Shown piece after piece: positions 50,687-59,422 of a DNA stretch of 64,000 nucleotides. Below the pieces are notes generated by a model. The model was given only the letters and a program-made list of their open reading frames with translations. It had not been told where the DNA came from and did not search any database. This DNA comes from Zhengella sedimenti (GTDB lineage: Bacteria; Pseudomonadota; Alphaproteobacteria; Rhizobiales; Rhizobiaceae). Position numbers and translations under genes: made by a program. The DNA lies in NCBI RefSeq assembly GCF_046506625.1, contig NZ_JBKFFP010000006.1, positions 229,955 to 293,954 of the forward strand, written 5' to 3'. Numbering within the stretch: position 1 is the stretch's first letter; the number at the start of each line of letters is the position of its first letter.

Positions 50687-51466
50687 ATGCTGGAAGTCAG
50701 CAACGCCAGACGCGTGTTCTTTCGCGGTCTGCCCGACGAGAAGGTTGCCCTGGACGGTCTGGATCTCACGCTCGCGACCGGCGATTTCGCCATCGTCATC
50801 GGCAGCAACGGCGCAGGCAAGAGCACCCTTCTCAATGCGATCTCCGGCGCACTCATGCTTGATGAGGGCCGGATATCGATCAATGGCGACGATGTGACCT
50901 CCATGCCCGTCCATCGGCGCGCCTTCCATGTGGCGCGTGTGTTCCAGGACCCGATGAAGGGCACCGCGTCGAGCATGACGATCGCCGAGAACATGCTTCT
51001 CGCGGAGATGCGGCAATCGCGCCCGCGCCTGCGCAAGGGCCTGACCGCGGCCCGCCGGGAACGTTATCGCGAGGAACTGTCCTATCTGGGCCTGGGTCTG
51101 GAGAACCGGCTCGACACCGAAGTCTCGCTCCTGTCTGGCGGTCAGCGCCAATCCCTGTCCCTGGTCATGGCGGTGTCCGGCAAGCCCGATATCCTCCTGC
51201 TCGACGAGCATACCGCCGCACTTGACCCCCGCACGGCCGACCTCGTGCTGAACGCCACGCTCCGCGCTGTCACGGCATTGAACCTCACGACGCTGATGGT
51301 CACCCACAACATGCAGCACGCGCTGGACTACGGGAACCGGGTGGTGATGCTCGACGCCGGCCGGGTCGTCCTGGAACTGGACAGCGAGGAGAAGGCGAAA
51401 ACCACGGTGCCGGAACTCGTCAGCCATTTCTCGGTCAAGTCCGACCGCATGCTCCTTGGAACCTGA
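50687..51466 (+). CDS. ABC transporter ATP-binding protein (TrpX-type importer)
   Basis: A 259-residue ATPase. Walker A is GSNGAGKST, the signature is LSGGQRQ, and Walker B runs ILLLDEHTAALD with the catalytic Glu and D-loop. The Q-loop (FQDPMKG) and the switch His (VTHNM) are present. CGGAGGACCGAC precedes the ATG, 63 bases after the binding protein gene. The permease gene begins two bases after its stop. It powers uptake by the importer described for the binding protein gene. Confidence 0.88.
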   Translation: MLEVSNARRVFFRGLPDEKVALDGLDLTLATGDFAIVIGSNGAGKSTLLNAISGALMLDEGRISINGDDVTSMPVHRRAFHVARVFQDPMKGTASSMTIAENMLLAEMRQSRPRLRKGLTAARRERYREELSYLGLGLENRLDTEVSLLSGGQRQSLSLVMAVSGKPDILLLDEHTAALDPRTADLVLNATLRAVTALNLTTLMVTHNMQHALDYGNRVVMLDAGRVVLELDSEEKAKTTVPELVSHFSVKSDRMLLGT

Positions 51467-51468
51467 TC

Positions 51469-52383
51469 ATGTCGGATGTCCTGTCGGCCTATGTCTCGCT
51501 GATACCGGTGACGCTGGCGCAAAGCCTCATTCTCAGCTTCGTGGTGCTGGCGGTGATGATCCCGTTTCGCATCCTCGCCTTTCCGGACCTGACATCCGAA
51601 GGCGCCTATCCGCTGGGCGGCTGCGTCTGCGCCGTCGCGCTGATGTCCGGGGTCCCGCCTGTTCCGGCACTTCTCCTGTCTGCGGCAGCCGGCTTTCTGG
51701 CCGGTTGCGCCACCGCCTTCATTCATCTGCGTTTCAGGATTCATACCCTTCTGGCAGGCATTCTCGTCACGACGATGCTCTACAGCATAAACCTGCGCAT
51801 CATGGGAAAGGCCAACCAGCCGGTCTTTCGCGAGGACAAGATCTACGATTACGTCGCCGCTTTCGGCCTTTCGGGAACCCATGCAAAGATCCTGATCGCC
51901 GGGGCGCTCGTGGGCATCGTCCTGCTGCTCCTGAACCTGTGGTTCGCCACAGAGCGCGGCACCGCGATGCGCGCCGTTGGCGCCAATCCCGACATGGCTG
52001 AAGCCCAGGGCATCAATGTCTGGCGGGCGACCATCGGCGGGATCGGCCTGGCTGGCGCCTTCGCGGCATTCGGCGGCGGACTGATGATCCAGTCGCAGGG
52101 TTTCGCCGATGTCAACATGGGGCTCGGCATCCTGATCAACGCCCTTGCCGCGCTGATGATCGGCGAGGCGGTGGTGGGAAAGAAGACCGTGGCACGCCAG
52201 ATCCTCGCGCCGTTTGCCGGCGCTGTCATCTACTACCAGCTCATTTCCATGTGCCTTGCCATCGGCTTGCCGCCCGGCGACCTGAAGATCGCTACCGGGA
52301 TTTTCGTGCTTGTCATGCTGGCCGGTCCGGCACTTCGCAATCGCAGGGCCGGACCTGCGCAACGTGATCCCATCAGGGAATGA
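51469..52383 (+). CDS. ABC transporter permease (TrpX-type importer)
   Basis: A 304-residue membrane protein with about eight hydrophobic segments (for example LILSFVVLAVMIPFRIL, FLAGCATAFIHLRF, ILIAGALVGIVLLLLNLWF, LAGAFAAFGGGLMIQ). GINVWRATIGGIGLAGA is the EAA-like coupling region of branched-chain-type permeases. It closes the plus-strand transport operon and is followed by a strong hairpin. A single permease gene implies a homodimeric pore. Confidence 0.87.
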   Translation: MSDVLSAYVSLIPVTLAQSLILSFVVLAVMIPFRILAFPDLTSEGAYPLGGCVCAVALMSGVPPVPALLLSAAAGFLAGCATAFIHLRFRIHTLLAGILVTTMLYSINLRIMGKANQPVFREDKIYDYVAAFGLSGTHAKILIAGALVGIVLLLLNLWFATERGTAMRAVGANPDMAEAQGINVWRATIGGIGLAGAFAAFGGGLMIQSQGFADVNMGLGILINALAALMIGEAVVGKKTVARQILAPFAGAVIYYQLISMCLAIGLPPGDLKIATGIFVLVMLAGPALRNRRAGPAQRDPIRE

Positions 52384-52399
52384 TGCAACAGGACGCACA

Positions 52400-52429
52400 C
52401 GGAAAGCCCTGCCCTCCTTGGGCTTTCCG
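52400..52429. terminator. Perfect 10-bp hairpin between the ABC permease and aldehyde dehydrogenase genes
   Basis: CGGAAAGCCC and GGGCTTTCCG are perfect arms with a ten-base loop. It lies 16 bases after the permease stop and 66 bases past the end of the convergent aldehyde dehydrogenase gene. It could end transcription in both directions, although neither side has a long T-run. Confidence 0.55.
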
Positions 52430-52494
52430 GACGCGGACCTGACCGGGACTTGCCCTGGCGGCGCCTCGCGACGCCGCCACGGACCTTGCACCCA

Positions 52495-53919
52495 TCAATG
52501 CGCGATCATGACATGGCGCACGGCGGTATAGTCTTCCAGCGCATAGAGGGACATGTCCTTGCCGTAGCCTGACTGTTTCATGCCGCCATGCGGCATCTCA
52601 TTGCACAGCATGAAATGGGTGTTGATCCAGGTGCAGCCATACTGGAGGCGCGCGGCACACTCCATCGCGCGCGAGACATCCTTGGTCCAGACCGAGGAAG
52701 CAAGCCCGTAATCGGAATCGTTTGCCCAGGCGACCGCCTCGTCGACATCGCTGAAGCGGGTGATCGAGACGACGGGGCCGAACACTTCACGCCGCACGAT
52801 CTCGTCGGTCTGCAAGGCGCCGGCAATGACTGTCGGCTGGTAGAAAAAGCCGTCGCCGTCATGGGCACGGCCGCCGGCTGTCACTTCCATGTGGTTCTGG
52901 GCAATGGCGCGTTCGACGAAGCTCGCGACGCGGTCGCGCTGGCGCTGCGAGATCAGCGGCCCGATCTCGTTCTCGGCGTCGTCGGCATTGGCATATCTGA
53001 TCGTCGAGACGGCCGAGGACAGGTCGGCGACCAGCTTGTCGTGGATCTTTGGTGCGGCATAGATGCGGCAGGCCGCCGTGCAGTCCTGACCGGCATTGTA
53101 GTAGCCGAAAGTGCGCACGCCCTGGACCACGGCGTCAATGTCGGCATCGTCGAAGACGATGACCGGCGCCTTGCCACCCAGTTCCAGATGCGTCCGCTTG
53201 ACCGACCTGGCGGCCGCCTGCAGCACCTTCTTGCCCGTGGCGACATCACCGGTGATCGAGATCATGTTGACCTTGGGGTGGTTGATGAGCGCATTGCCCA
53301 CGCTCTCGCCACGCCCCAGCACGATGTTGACGACGCCCTCGGGCAGCACGTCGGCGAGGACCCGCGCCATTTTCAGCGCGGTCAGCGGCGTCTGCTCGGA
53401 GGGTTTGAAGACAACCGTGTTTCCACCAGCAATGGCTGGCGCCAGTTTCCAGGCCATCATCATGAGCGGATAGTTCCATGGCGCGATGGATGCGACGATG
53501 CCGATCGGGTCACGGCGTATCATGGAGGTGAAGCCGGGCAGATATTCTCCGGCCGCGTTGCCGGGTACGCAGCGCACCGCACCGGCGAAGAAGCGGTAGC
53601 AATCGACGATCGCGGGGATCTCGTCGTTCCGGACGGCATTGACCGGCTTGCCGCAATTGAGCGCTTCCAGCGCCGCGAAGGCATCGGCTTCGGCCTCGAT
53701 CCTGTCCGCGATCTTCAGGAGATAGCCGGAGCGCTCCGCAGGCGTGGTCCGCGACCATGTCGCAAAGGCTTTCTCTGCGGCATCGACCGCCCGGTCGATC
53801 TGGCCGCTGCCTGCCTCGGGAAGATGCAGGATCGATTGCCCGGTCTTCGGGTTCAGGATGTTTTCCTCGGCTTCCGATCCCGTCTCGAAACCGGAACCGA
53901 TCAGCATTTGCGTGTCCAT
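52495..53919 (-). CDS. Gamma-aminobutyraldehyde dehydrogenase-like (YdcW/PatD family)
   Basis: A 474-residue aldehyde dehydrogenase. Motifs: APWNYPLMMMAWKLAPAI, FKPSEQTPLTAL, THLELGGKAPVIVF with the catalytic Glu, and GYYNAGQDCTAACRIYA with the nucleophile Cys near 285. HGGMKQSGYGKD closes the fold. The family oxidises 4-aminobutanal from putrescine to GABA, and E. coli ydcW sits with the ydcSTUV transporter as here. GGGAGAAG precedes the ATG at 53919; the longer upstream frame overlaps the permease gene. It is the last gene of the operon. Confidence 0.87.
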   Translation of the reverse strand: MDTQMLIGSGFETGSEAEENILNPKTGQSILHLPEAGSGQIDRAVDAAEKAFATWSRTTPAERSGYLLKIADRIEAEADAFAALEALNCGKPVNAVRNDEIPAIVDCYRFFAGAVRCVPGNAAGEYLPGFTSMIRRDPIGIVASIAPWNYPLMMMAWKLAPAIAGGNTVVFKPSEQTPLTALKMARVLADVLPEGVVNIVLGRGESVGNALINHPKVNMISITGDVATGKKVLQAAARSVKRTHLELGGKAPVIVFDDADIDAVVQGVRTFGYYNAGQDCTAACRIYAAPKIHDKLVADLSSAVSTIRYANADDAENEIGPLISQRQRDRVASFVERAIAQNHMEVTAGGRAHDGDGFFYQPTVIAGALQTDEIVRREVFGPVVSITRFSDVDEAVAWANDSDYGLASSVWTKDVSRAMECAARLQYGCTWINTHFMLCNEMPHGGMKQSGYGKDMSLYALEDYTAVRHVMIAH

Positions 53920-53942
53920 GGGGCTTCTCCCTTTGCATAGTG

Positions 53943-54758
53943 TTATTTGCCGCTGCCGGCGATCTGGTCGCCATCGCGCGTGAGGTAATAGGCAGCGAGG
54001 ATCGGCAGGAAGGTCACCAGCACCACCACCATCGCGACCACGTTGGTGACGGGACGCTGGCGCGGCCGGACCAGTTCCTCCAGCATCCAGATCGGTAGCG
54101 TCGCTTGCTGGCCGGCCGTGAAGGTCGTCACGATCACCTCGTCGAAGGACAGGGCAAAGGCCAGCATTCCGCCGGCCAGCAGCGCGGTGCCGATGTTGGG
54201 CAGGACGACATGACGGAACGTCTGGAAACCGTCGGCGCCGAGATCCATCGAGGCTTCGATCAGCGAGCCGGAGGTGCGCCGGAAGCGCGCGACCGCATTG
54301 TTGTAGACGACCACGACACAGAAGGTCGCGTGGCCGAGAATGATCGTCCAGAAGGAGAACGGAATGTCGGCCAGGTTGAAGGCGGAGCGCAGCGCGATGC
54401 CGGTGATGATGCCCGGCAGCGCGATCGGCAGGATCACCAGAAGTGAAATCGTCTCGCGGCCGAAGAATTTCGTGCGCGAGACCGCCGCCGCGCAAAGCGT
54501 GCCCAGGACGAGCGCGACCAGGGTGGAGATGGCTGCCACGCGCACTGACAGGCCGAGCGCCTCCCAGACATCCGGACGGTTCCATGTGACCGCGAACCAC
54601 TTCAGCGTATAGCCGGGCGGTGGCCACTGGAAACTTCGGTCTTCCGTCGTGAAGGCATAGACGAAGATCAGCAGGATCGGCAGGTGCAGGAACAGAAGCC
54701 CCAGCGCAGCGGCGATCTTGAGGGCAAGCGGCGCGCGGGAATTCCGGTCAGAGCGCAT
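53943..54758 (-). CDS. ABC transporter permease, polyamine type (YdcV-like)
   Basis: A 271-residue PotC-type permease with about six membrane segments (IAAALGLLFLHLPILLIFVYAF near the N-terminus). The EAA loop is EASMDLGADGFQTFRHVVLPNI, which contacts the ATPase. It is paired with the second permease at 54748, whose stop overlaps its start by 11 bases. The transporter should import a polyamine or related amino compound, consistent with the aldehyde dehydrogenase 23 bases downstream. Confidence 0.9.
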   Translation of the reverse strand: MRSDRNSRAPLALKIAAALGLLFLHLPILLIFVYAFTTEDRSFQWPPPGYTLKWFAVTWNRPDVWEALGLSVRVAAISTLVALVLGTLCAAAVSRTKFFGRETISLLVILPIALPGIITGIALRSAFNLADIPFSFWTIILGHATFCVVVVYNNAVARFRRTSGSLIEASMDLGADGFQTFRHVVLPNIGTALLAGGMLAFALSFDEVIVTTFTAGQQATLPIWMLEELVRPRQRPVTNVVAMVVVLVTFLPILAAYYLTRDGDQIAGSGK

Positions 54759-55695
54759 TGAAGGCCCCCTGTCGTTTGGCCATCCACAGGTAGAAACCCA
54801 TGATCACGATCGGCACGACCGTGAAGGCCGCCGCGAGCGGAATGTTGCCGGCCGTGCCCTGGTGGGCATAGACCGCCTGGCCGATGAACAGCCGCGACGA
54901 GCCGATGATCTGCGGGATGATGTAGTCCCCCAAGGTCAGCGAGAATGTGAAGATCGAACCGGCAATGATGCCGGGAAGTGCCAGCGGAAGCAGAACATGG
55001 CGGAAGGTCTGCGCCGGAGAGCCGCCGAGATCGGAGGACGCTTCCAGCATGGACTCGGGCACGCGTTCGAGCGCCGCCTGCGTCGGCAAGATCATGTAGG
55101 GCAGCCAGACATAGACAAAGACGATGAAGGTGCCGGTGTAGCTGACCGACAGGGAGTTCCCGCCGATCACCGGCAGAGCCAGCCATGCCTCCAGCACGGG
55201 TGTCAGGTGCAGCTTGGCGAAAATCCAGTTGAGGATTCCCTCCTTTGCGAGGATCAGCTTCCAGGCATAGACCTTGACCAGGTAGCTCGACCAAAGCGGC
55301 AGCATGGCGCCGAGATAGAACAGCGCCTTCCATTTTCCGCGCGCGTAGCGGGCCGCGTAGTAGGCGATCGGAAAGGCGATCACGGCGGAAGCCAGCGTCA
55401 CCGCCGCGGCCATCGAGACTGTCCGCAGGATTATGTCGAGATTCGACGGGCGCAGCAGTTCCGCATAGGTCTTCAACGTCCACTCGTAGCGGATCAGGCC
55501 CGAGAACTCGTCGATCGAAAAGAAACTCTGCGCGAGCAGCGCGAAGAGCGAGCCCAGATAGATGATGCCAAGCCATAGCAATGGTGGCGTCAGCATCAGC
55601 ACCAAGGTCAGGCGCGGGTTGCGCCACAGGATATCCGACAGCGTGCCGAACAGGCCACCCCGCCCCGCCAGGATGGCGTGCGCGCCCGCGCTCAT
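54748..55695 (-). CDS. ABC transporter permease, polyamine type (YdcU-like)
   Basis: A 315-residue PotB-type permease with six predicted membrane segments (LVLMLTPPLLWLGIIYLGSLFALLAQ, then others). EASSDLGGSPAQTFRHVLLPLALPG is the EAA coupling loop. The ATG at 55695 overlaps the ATPase stop codon (ATGA); an upstream in-frame extension lies inside that gene. It forms the membrane pore with the second permease. Confidence 0.9.
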   Translation of the reverse strand: MSAGAHAILAGRGGLFGTLSDILWRNPRLTLVLMLTPPLLWLGIIYLGSLFALLAQSFFSIDEFSGLIRYEWTLKTYAELLRPSNLDIILRTVSMAAAVTLASAVIAFPIAYYAARYARGKWKALFYLGAMLPLWSSYLVKVYAWKLILAKEGILNWIFAKLHLTPVLEAWLALPVIGGNSLSVSYTGTFIVFVYVWLPYMILPTQAALERVPESMLEASSDLGGSPAQTFRHVLLPLALPGIIAGSIFTFSLTLGDYIIPQIIGSSRLFIGQAVYAHQGTAGNIPLAAAFTVVPIVIMGFYLWMAKRQGAFNAL

Positions 55696-56681
55696 TGTTC
55701 GTCCTCCATCACGTGGAGATCGGCCGGGTTCCACTGGATCGAGACCATCTGCCCTTGCGCCGGCACCGGGCTGCCGGCCGGTAGGAGGACAGTGAGCCGT
55801 TGCTCGCCCAGGAAAACGCCGAGCTTCGTCGCCGCGCCGAGATAGGAATGTCCGGTGACCATCGCCTCCACGCCGCCGTCGGAAACCAGGCGGATCGCCT
55901 CCGGACGCAGGCTCGCCCAGGCGCGCCGTCCGTCGAGGCGTTCGGTCACGTCCGGCGGCAGCACGTTGGACGAGCCGACGAAATCCGCCACGAAGCGCGA
56001 ACGTGGCGCCCGGTAGATTTCCTCCGGAGCGCCGATCTGCATGATCTTGCCGTGGTTGAACACGGCCACGCGGTCGGCCATCGACAGGGCCTCGCCCTGG
56101 TCGTGGGTGACGAAAACGAAGGTGATGCCGAGCTTGCGCTGAAGCGCCTTGAGCTCTTCCTGCATCTGTTCGCGCAATTTCAGGTCCAGCGCGCCGAGCG
56201 GTTCGTCGAGCAGCAGGACCCTTGGCTTGTTGATGAGCGCGCGGGCGAGCGCCACCCGCTGACGCTGCCCGCCGGACAATTGTCCGGGCCGCCTGTCGCC
56301 ATAACCCGGCAGCCGCACAAGCGCCAGGGCCTCTTCGGCCGCCTTAAGGCGTTCCGCCTTCGGAACGCCACGGATCATCGGCCCGTAGGCGACATTGTCG
56401 GCGACGCTCAGGTGCGGAAACAGCGCATAGTCCTGGAACACCGTGTTGACGTTGCGCCGATAGGGCGGAACCCCTTCGGCGGTCTCGCCGAAGATCTCGA
56501 TATGGCCCGACGTCGGCTGCTCGAAGCCGGCGATCAGGCGCAGGCATGTGGTCTTGCCCGATCCCGACGGCCCGAGCATGGCAAAGAATTCGCCTTCCGC
56601 GATCGCCAGATCGACCTCGTCGACAGCACGCACGGCGCCAAAATGGCGGGAGACTCTGGAAAAGGCGACGGCGGTTTGCAT
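55692..56681 (-). CDS. ABC transporter ATP-binding protein, polyamine type (YdcT-like)
   Basis: A 329-residue PotA-type ATPase. Walker A is GPSGSGKTT, the signature LSGGQRQR, and Walker B VLLLDEPLGALD. A TOBE-like C-terminal domain (RPEAIRLV, GHSYLGAATKLGVFL) regulates or contacts the permeases. The start at 56681 gives the normal PotA length; the extension to 56831 overlaps the binding-protein gene. It is 74 bases after the binding protein gene and overlaps the first permease. Confidence 0.91.
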   Translation of the reverse strand: MQTAVAFSRVSRHFGAVRAVDEVDLAIAEGEFFAMLGPSGSGKTTCLRLIAGFEQPTSGHIEIFGETAEGVPPYRRNVNTVFQDYALFPHLSVADNVAYGPMIRGVPKAERLKAAEEALALVRLPGYGDRRPGQLSGGQRQRVALARALINKPRVLLLDEPLGALDLKLREQMQEELKALQRKLGITFVFVTHDQGEALSMADRVAVFNHGKIMQIGAPEEIYRAPRSRFVADFVGSSNVLPPDVTERLDGRRAWASLRPEAIRLVSDGGVEAMVTGHSYLGAATKLGVFLGEQRLTVLLPAGSPVPAQGQMVSIQWNPADLHVMEDEQ

Positions 56682-56755
56682 GGCATGTCCTGTGGGCCCG
56701 TCCGCCGGGGTGGTGCCGGCGGACGCGTTTTTCTTTTCAGGTGGAGGAGTGGCGG

Positions 56756-57916
56756 TCAGCGGCCGCCGATGACACCGATATAATCGGAGACCCAGCGGTA
56801 GTACGGCACGCACTCGCCCTGGCTTTCGCACTTGGTCACCGGCGTCGTCCAGAACTTGATCTTCTCGAAATTGTCGAGCCCGTTGGCCGTGCAGCCTTCG
56901 GCTGTCTGCATGCCGCGCCCGTCGGTGCAGGCCGCCGGCACGCTCGGCACCGCCCCGAACCAGACCGAAAGGTCACTCTGCAGATTGGAAGACAGCGAAT
57001 GCTCCATCCACATGTAGGAGCAGTTCGGATGGGCAGCATCGACGTGCATCATGGTCGTGTCCGCCCAGCCGGTCGCCCCTTCCTGCGGAATGGTCGAAGC
57101 GATCGGCTTGCCCTCGCTCTTGAGGATGTTGACCTGGAACGGCCAGGATCCGGACGCGACGATGCCCTCGTTCTTGAAGTCGTCCATCTGGATGAAGGCG
57201 TCATGCCAGTAGCGTGCCACCAGCGTGCGCTGCTGGCGCAGCAGGTCGAGCGCGGCCTTGTACTGGTCCTCGTTCAGTTCATAAGGGTTCTTGATGCCCA
57301 GTTCAGGCTTGTGAAACATCAGGTAGTTTGCGGCATCGGCGATGTGGATCGGCCCGTCATAGGCCTGCACCCGGCCCTTGTTGGACTCGCCGTCGTCGAG
57401 CGTCATTTCCTCGAAGACCACGTTCCAGCTCTTCGGCGCTTCCTTGAAGGCCTCGGTGCTGTACATCAGCACATTCGGGCCCCACATGTACGGAATCCCG
57501 TAATGGACGCCGTTCACCGTGTGCCAGGGCGCGTTCTTCAGCCGATCATCGACCGTGTTCCAGCTGGGAACGAGGTCGATGTTGACCGGCTGCACCCGCT
57601 TGCCCGCGATCAGGCGCAGCGATGCATCGCCGGACGCGGTCACGAGATCGAACCCGCCCTCGTTCATCAGGGCGACCATTTCGTCGGAAGTGTTGGCGGT
57701 CTTGACGTTGACCTTGCAGCCGGTCGCTTCCTCGAACTTGGTGACCCAGTCGAAGTTCTTGTCGGTCTCGCCCCGCTCGATATAGCCGGCCCAGGCAACG
57801 ATATCGACCTGACCCTCGCCGGGACCGATCTCGGTGAGCATGGCCTGGGCCACGGCCTGGCCGACGAAGGCGCAGCAAAGGGCAAGCGCTGTGCACGATT
57901 TGAGAATGGACTTCAT
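56756..57916 (-). CDS. ABC transporter substrate-binding protein, polyamine type (YdcS-like)
   Basis: A 386-residue periplasmic binding protein with the signal peptide MKSILKSCTALALCCAFVGQ. The mature sequence DIVAWAGYIERGETDKNFDWVTKFEEATGC is like PotD/YdcS, with family motifs YGIPYMWGPNVLMYS and GATGWADTTMMHVDA. Cysteines near the C-terminus may form disulfides. It binds a polyamine or similar cation; YdcS of E. coli is also reported to synthesise polyhydroxybutyrate, and nothing here suggests that. It is the first gene of the operon; the ATG at 57916 is 134 bases downstream of the LysR stop. Confidence 0.88.
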   Translation of the reverse strand: MKSILKSCTALALCCAFVGQAVAQAMLTEIGPGEGQVDIVAWAGYIERGETDKNFDWVTKFEEATGCKVNVKTANTSDEMVALMNEGGFDLVTASGDASLRLIAGKRVQPVNIDLVPSWNTVDDRLKNAPWHTVNGVHYGIPYMWGPNVLMYSTEAFKEAPKSWNVVFEEMTLDDGESNKGRVQAYDGPIHIADAANYLMFHKPELGIKNPYELNEDQYKAALDLLRQQRTLVARYWHDAFIQMDDFKNEGIVASGSWPFQVNILKSEGKPIASTIPQEGATGWADTTMMHVDAAHPNCSYMWMEHSLSSNLQSDLSVWFGAVPSVPAACTDGRGMQTAEGCTANGLDNFEKIKFWTTPVTKCESQGECVPYYRWVSDYIGVIGGR

Positions 57917-58025
57917 GACGGCATCTCCCGTTTCTTGCCACCGCGAGGATGGCGTTCCTGTGTTCCCGGGAGGCAGGTTACGTGCCTGCGCAGCTTTCAC
58001 AAATTCATTTATCTGAACCTTGATA

Positions 58026-58038
58026 TCGGAATTTCCGA
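58026..58038. promoter_or_regulatory. Palindromic T-N11-A LysR box upstream of the polyamine transport operon
   Basis: TCGGAATTTCCGA is a perfect 13-base palindrome with the LysR consensus T-N11-A. It lies 12 bases beyond the LysR stop codon and about 110 bases upstream of the binding protein start, where a LysR activator would bind to control the operon. The adjacent LysR protein (58050-58952) is the obvious candidate. Confidence 0.55.
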
Positions 58039-58049
58039 AACCGGGCCGG

Positions 58050-58952
58050 TTAGCGCGCCAGCCGCTGCGCCTGCGCGATGGCGATGAAATCGCGCGCCGT
58101 GCGCGGCAGGGCTGAACCCTTTCGCCACACCACCCCGACCTGGACCATCGGAAGGGAGCCGGAGACATCGCGGGAATCGATGCGATCGCCTTCCAGCGAC
58201 CATGGCCGGTAGACGAGATCCGGCAGCAGCGCCACGCCGGCGCCCGTCGCAACCAGGCTGCGCACCGCCTCGACCGACCGTGTACGGAACGCGACATTCG
58301 GCTTCGCTCCGAATGCGCCGAGCAGCTTGACGGTCGCTTCCTCGATTTCGTCGACGGTCAGCATGATGATCGGCTCGGACGACACGTCGCCAAGGGATAT
58401 GCTCTCCAGCGCCGACAGGCGGTGGCCGAGAGGCAGCCAGAGCCGGTATGGCGAAACCTCGAGAATATCGGCCTGCAGCGCCATGCGGTCCCGCAGGTTG
58501 GAAATGATCGTCACCGCGACGTCGAGTTCACCGCCGATCAGCAGGTGTTCGAGATATTCGCCATTGTCCTCGATCGCGGTCACATTGACGGCCGGGTTGG
58601 CGCGCCGGTAGCGGGCAAGGATATCCGACAGCACATAGCCCGCCACGAGCGAGGTGACACCGAGATGCAGGTCGCCGCTCGTCGTGTCGTCCTCGTCACG
58701 AAACGCCTGACGCGCGTCCGAGACATCGCGCAGGATCGTGGTGGCGTGTCGCAGGAACTGGTGGCCCCTGTGGGTGATGTTGAGCCCGCGCGGGTGGCGC
58801 TCGAACAGGCTGACGCCGAGATCGGATTCAAGCTCCTTGATGGCTTCCGTGACCGCCGATTGCGAGATCGAGAGCGTGTGGGCCGCGCCCGAAACCGTGC
58901 CCTGTTCGCACACGGCGACGAAATACTGCAACTGGCGGAGTGTGAATGCCAT
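58050..58952 (-). CDS. LysR-family regulator of the polyamine transport operon
   Basis: A 300-residue LysR protein. The helix-turn-helix is at the N-terminus (YFVAVCEQGTVSGAAHTLSI, QSAVTEAIKELESDLGVSLFERHPRG), followed by the ligand-binding domain with GVTSLVAGYVLSDILARY. It is the first gene of the minus-strand unit, 134 bases before the binding protein gene. The palindromic T-N11-A box between the two fits its own site. Ligand is probably a polyamine or a breakdown product by context. It diverges from napE with a 263-base gap. Confidence 0.9.
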   Translation of the reverse strand: MAFTLRQLQYFVAVCEQGTVSGAAHTLSISQSAVTEAIKELESDLGVSLFERHPRGLNITHRGHQFLRHATTILRDVSDARQAFRDEDDTTSGDLHLGVTSLVAGYVLSDILARYRRANPAVNVTAIEDNGEYLEHLLIGGELDVAVTIISNLRDRMALQADILEVSPYRLWLPLGHRLSALESISLGDVSSEPIIMLTVDEIEEATVKLLGAFGAKPNVAFRTRSVEAVRSLVATGAGVALLPDLVYRPWSLEGDRIDSRDVSGSLPMVQVGVVWRKGSALPRTARDFIAIAQAQRLAR

Positions 58953-59215
58953 GTGGGTTCAGGACCGCTCGTCGGGCATCAGAAGCCACGGATCGTGTCT
59001 CGATTGGGCTTTTTCATAGCCTGATTTCCCCGGGCGGGAAACCTTGTCGCTGCGCGACTTCCCGACGAACCGGTTTTTTCGGGAACAAATGGAACTTTGC
59101 CGCAGCCCGCGCGTACGCACCCTAGCGGGTATGTCAGAAGAAGTGCCGAAACCATCGGCCGGTTACCCCCGGAAAGACGCCTCACGCAGGTCTTGTCGCG
59201 GTCGAGGAGGCAAGC

Positions 59216-59401
59216 ATGGCCGAGCAACACGGTAACGGACCGAGTGCACCCGGCGCCTCACGGCGCACGGAAGTGCTGACATTCTTTGTTCTAGCATTCG
59301 GAATCTGGCCGATCCTCGCGGTTGGCGTGGTCGGCGGGTACGGGTTCCTTGTCTGGATGTACCAGATACTGGTCGGGCCGCCAGGTCCGCCGGGATCTTG
59401 A
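59216..59401 (+). CDS. napE: NapE, small membrane subunit of periplasmic nitrate reductase
   Basis: A 61-residue protein with one membrane segment (FFVLAFGIWPILAVGVVGGYGFLVWMYQ), the NapE signature, and a C-terminal QILVGPPGPPG. RBS AGGAGGCAAGC precedes the ATG. NapE is a small membrane protein of the nap operon with an unclear role. The gene begins napEFDABC. The 263-base upstream gap contains a GTCGC-TGC-GCGAC repeat at 59046-59058. I saw no FNR-type TTGAT-N4-ATCAA box. Confidence 0.85.
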   Translation: MAEQHGNGPSAPGASRRTEVLTFFVLAFGIWPILAVGVVGGYGFLVWMYQILVGPPGPPGS

Positions 59402-59422
59402 GGCGTTGTCATGGGAGGATCG

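Noticed and set aside
58953..59215. FNR box upstream of napE
   Set aside because: No TTGAT-N4-ATCAA-like sequence is visible; only a short GTCGC/GCGAC repeat is present.
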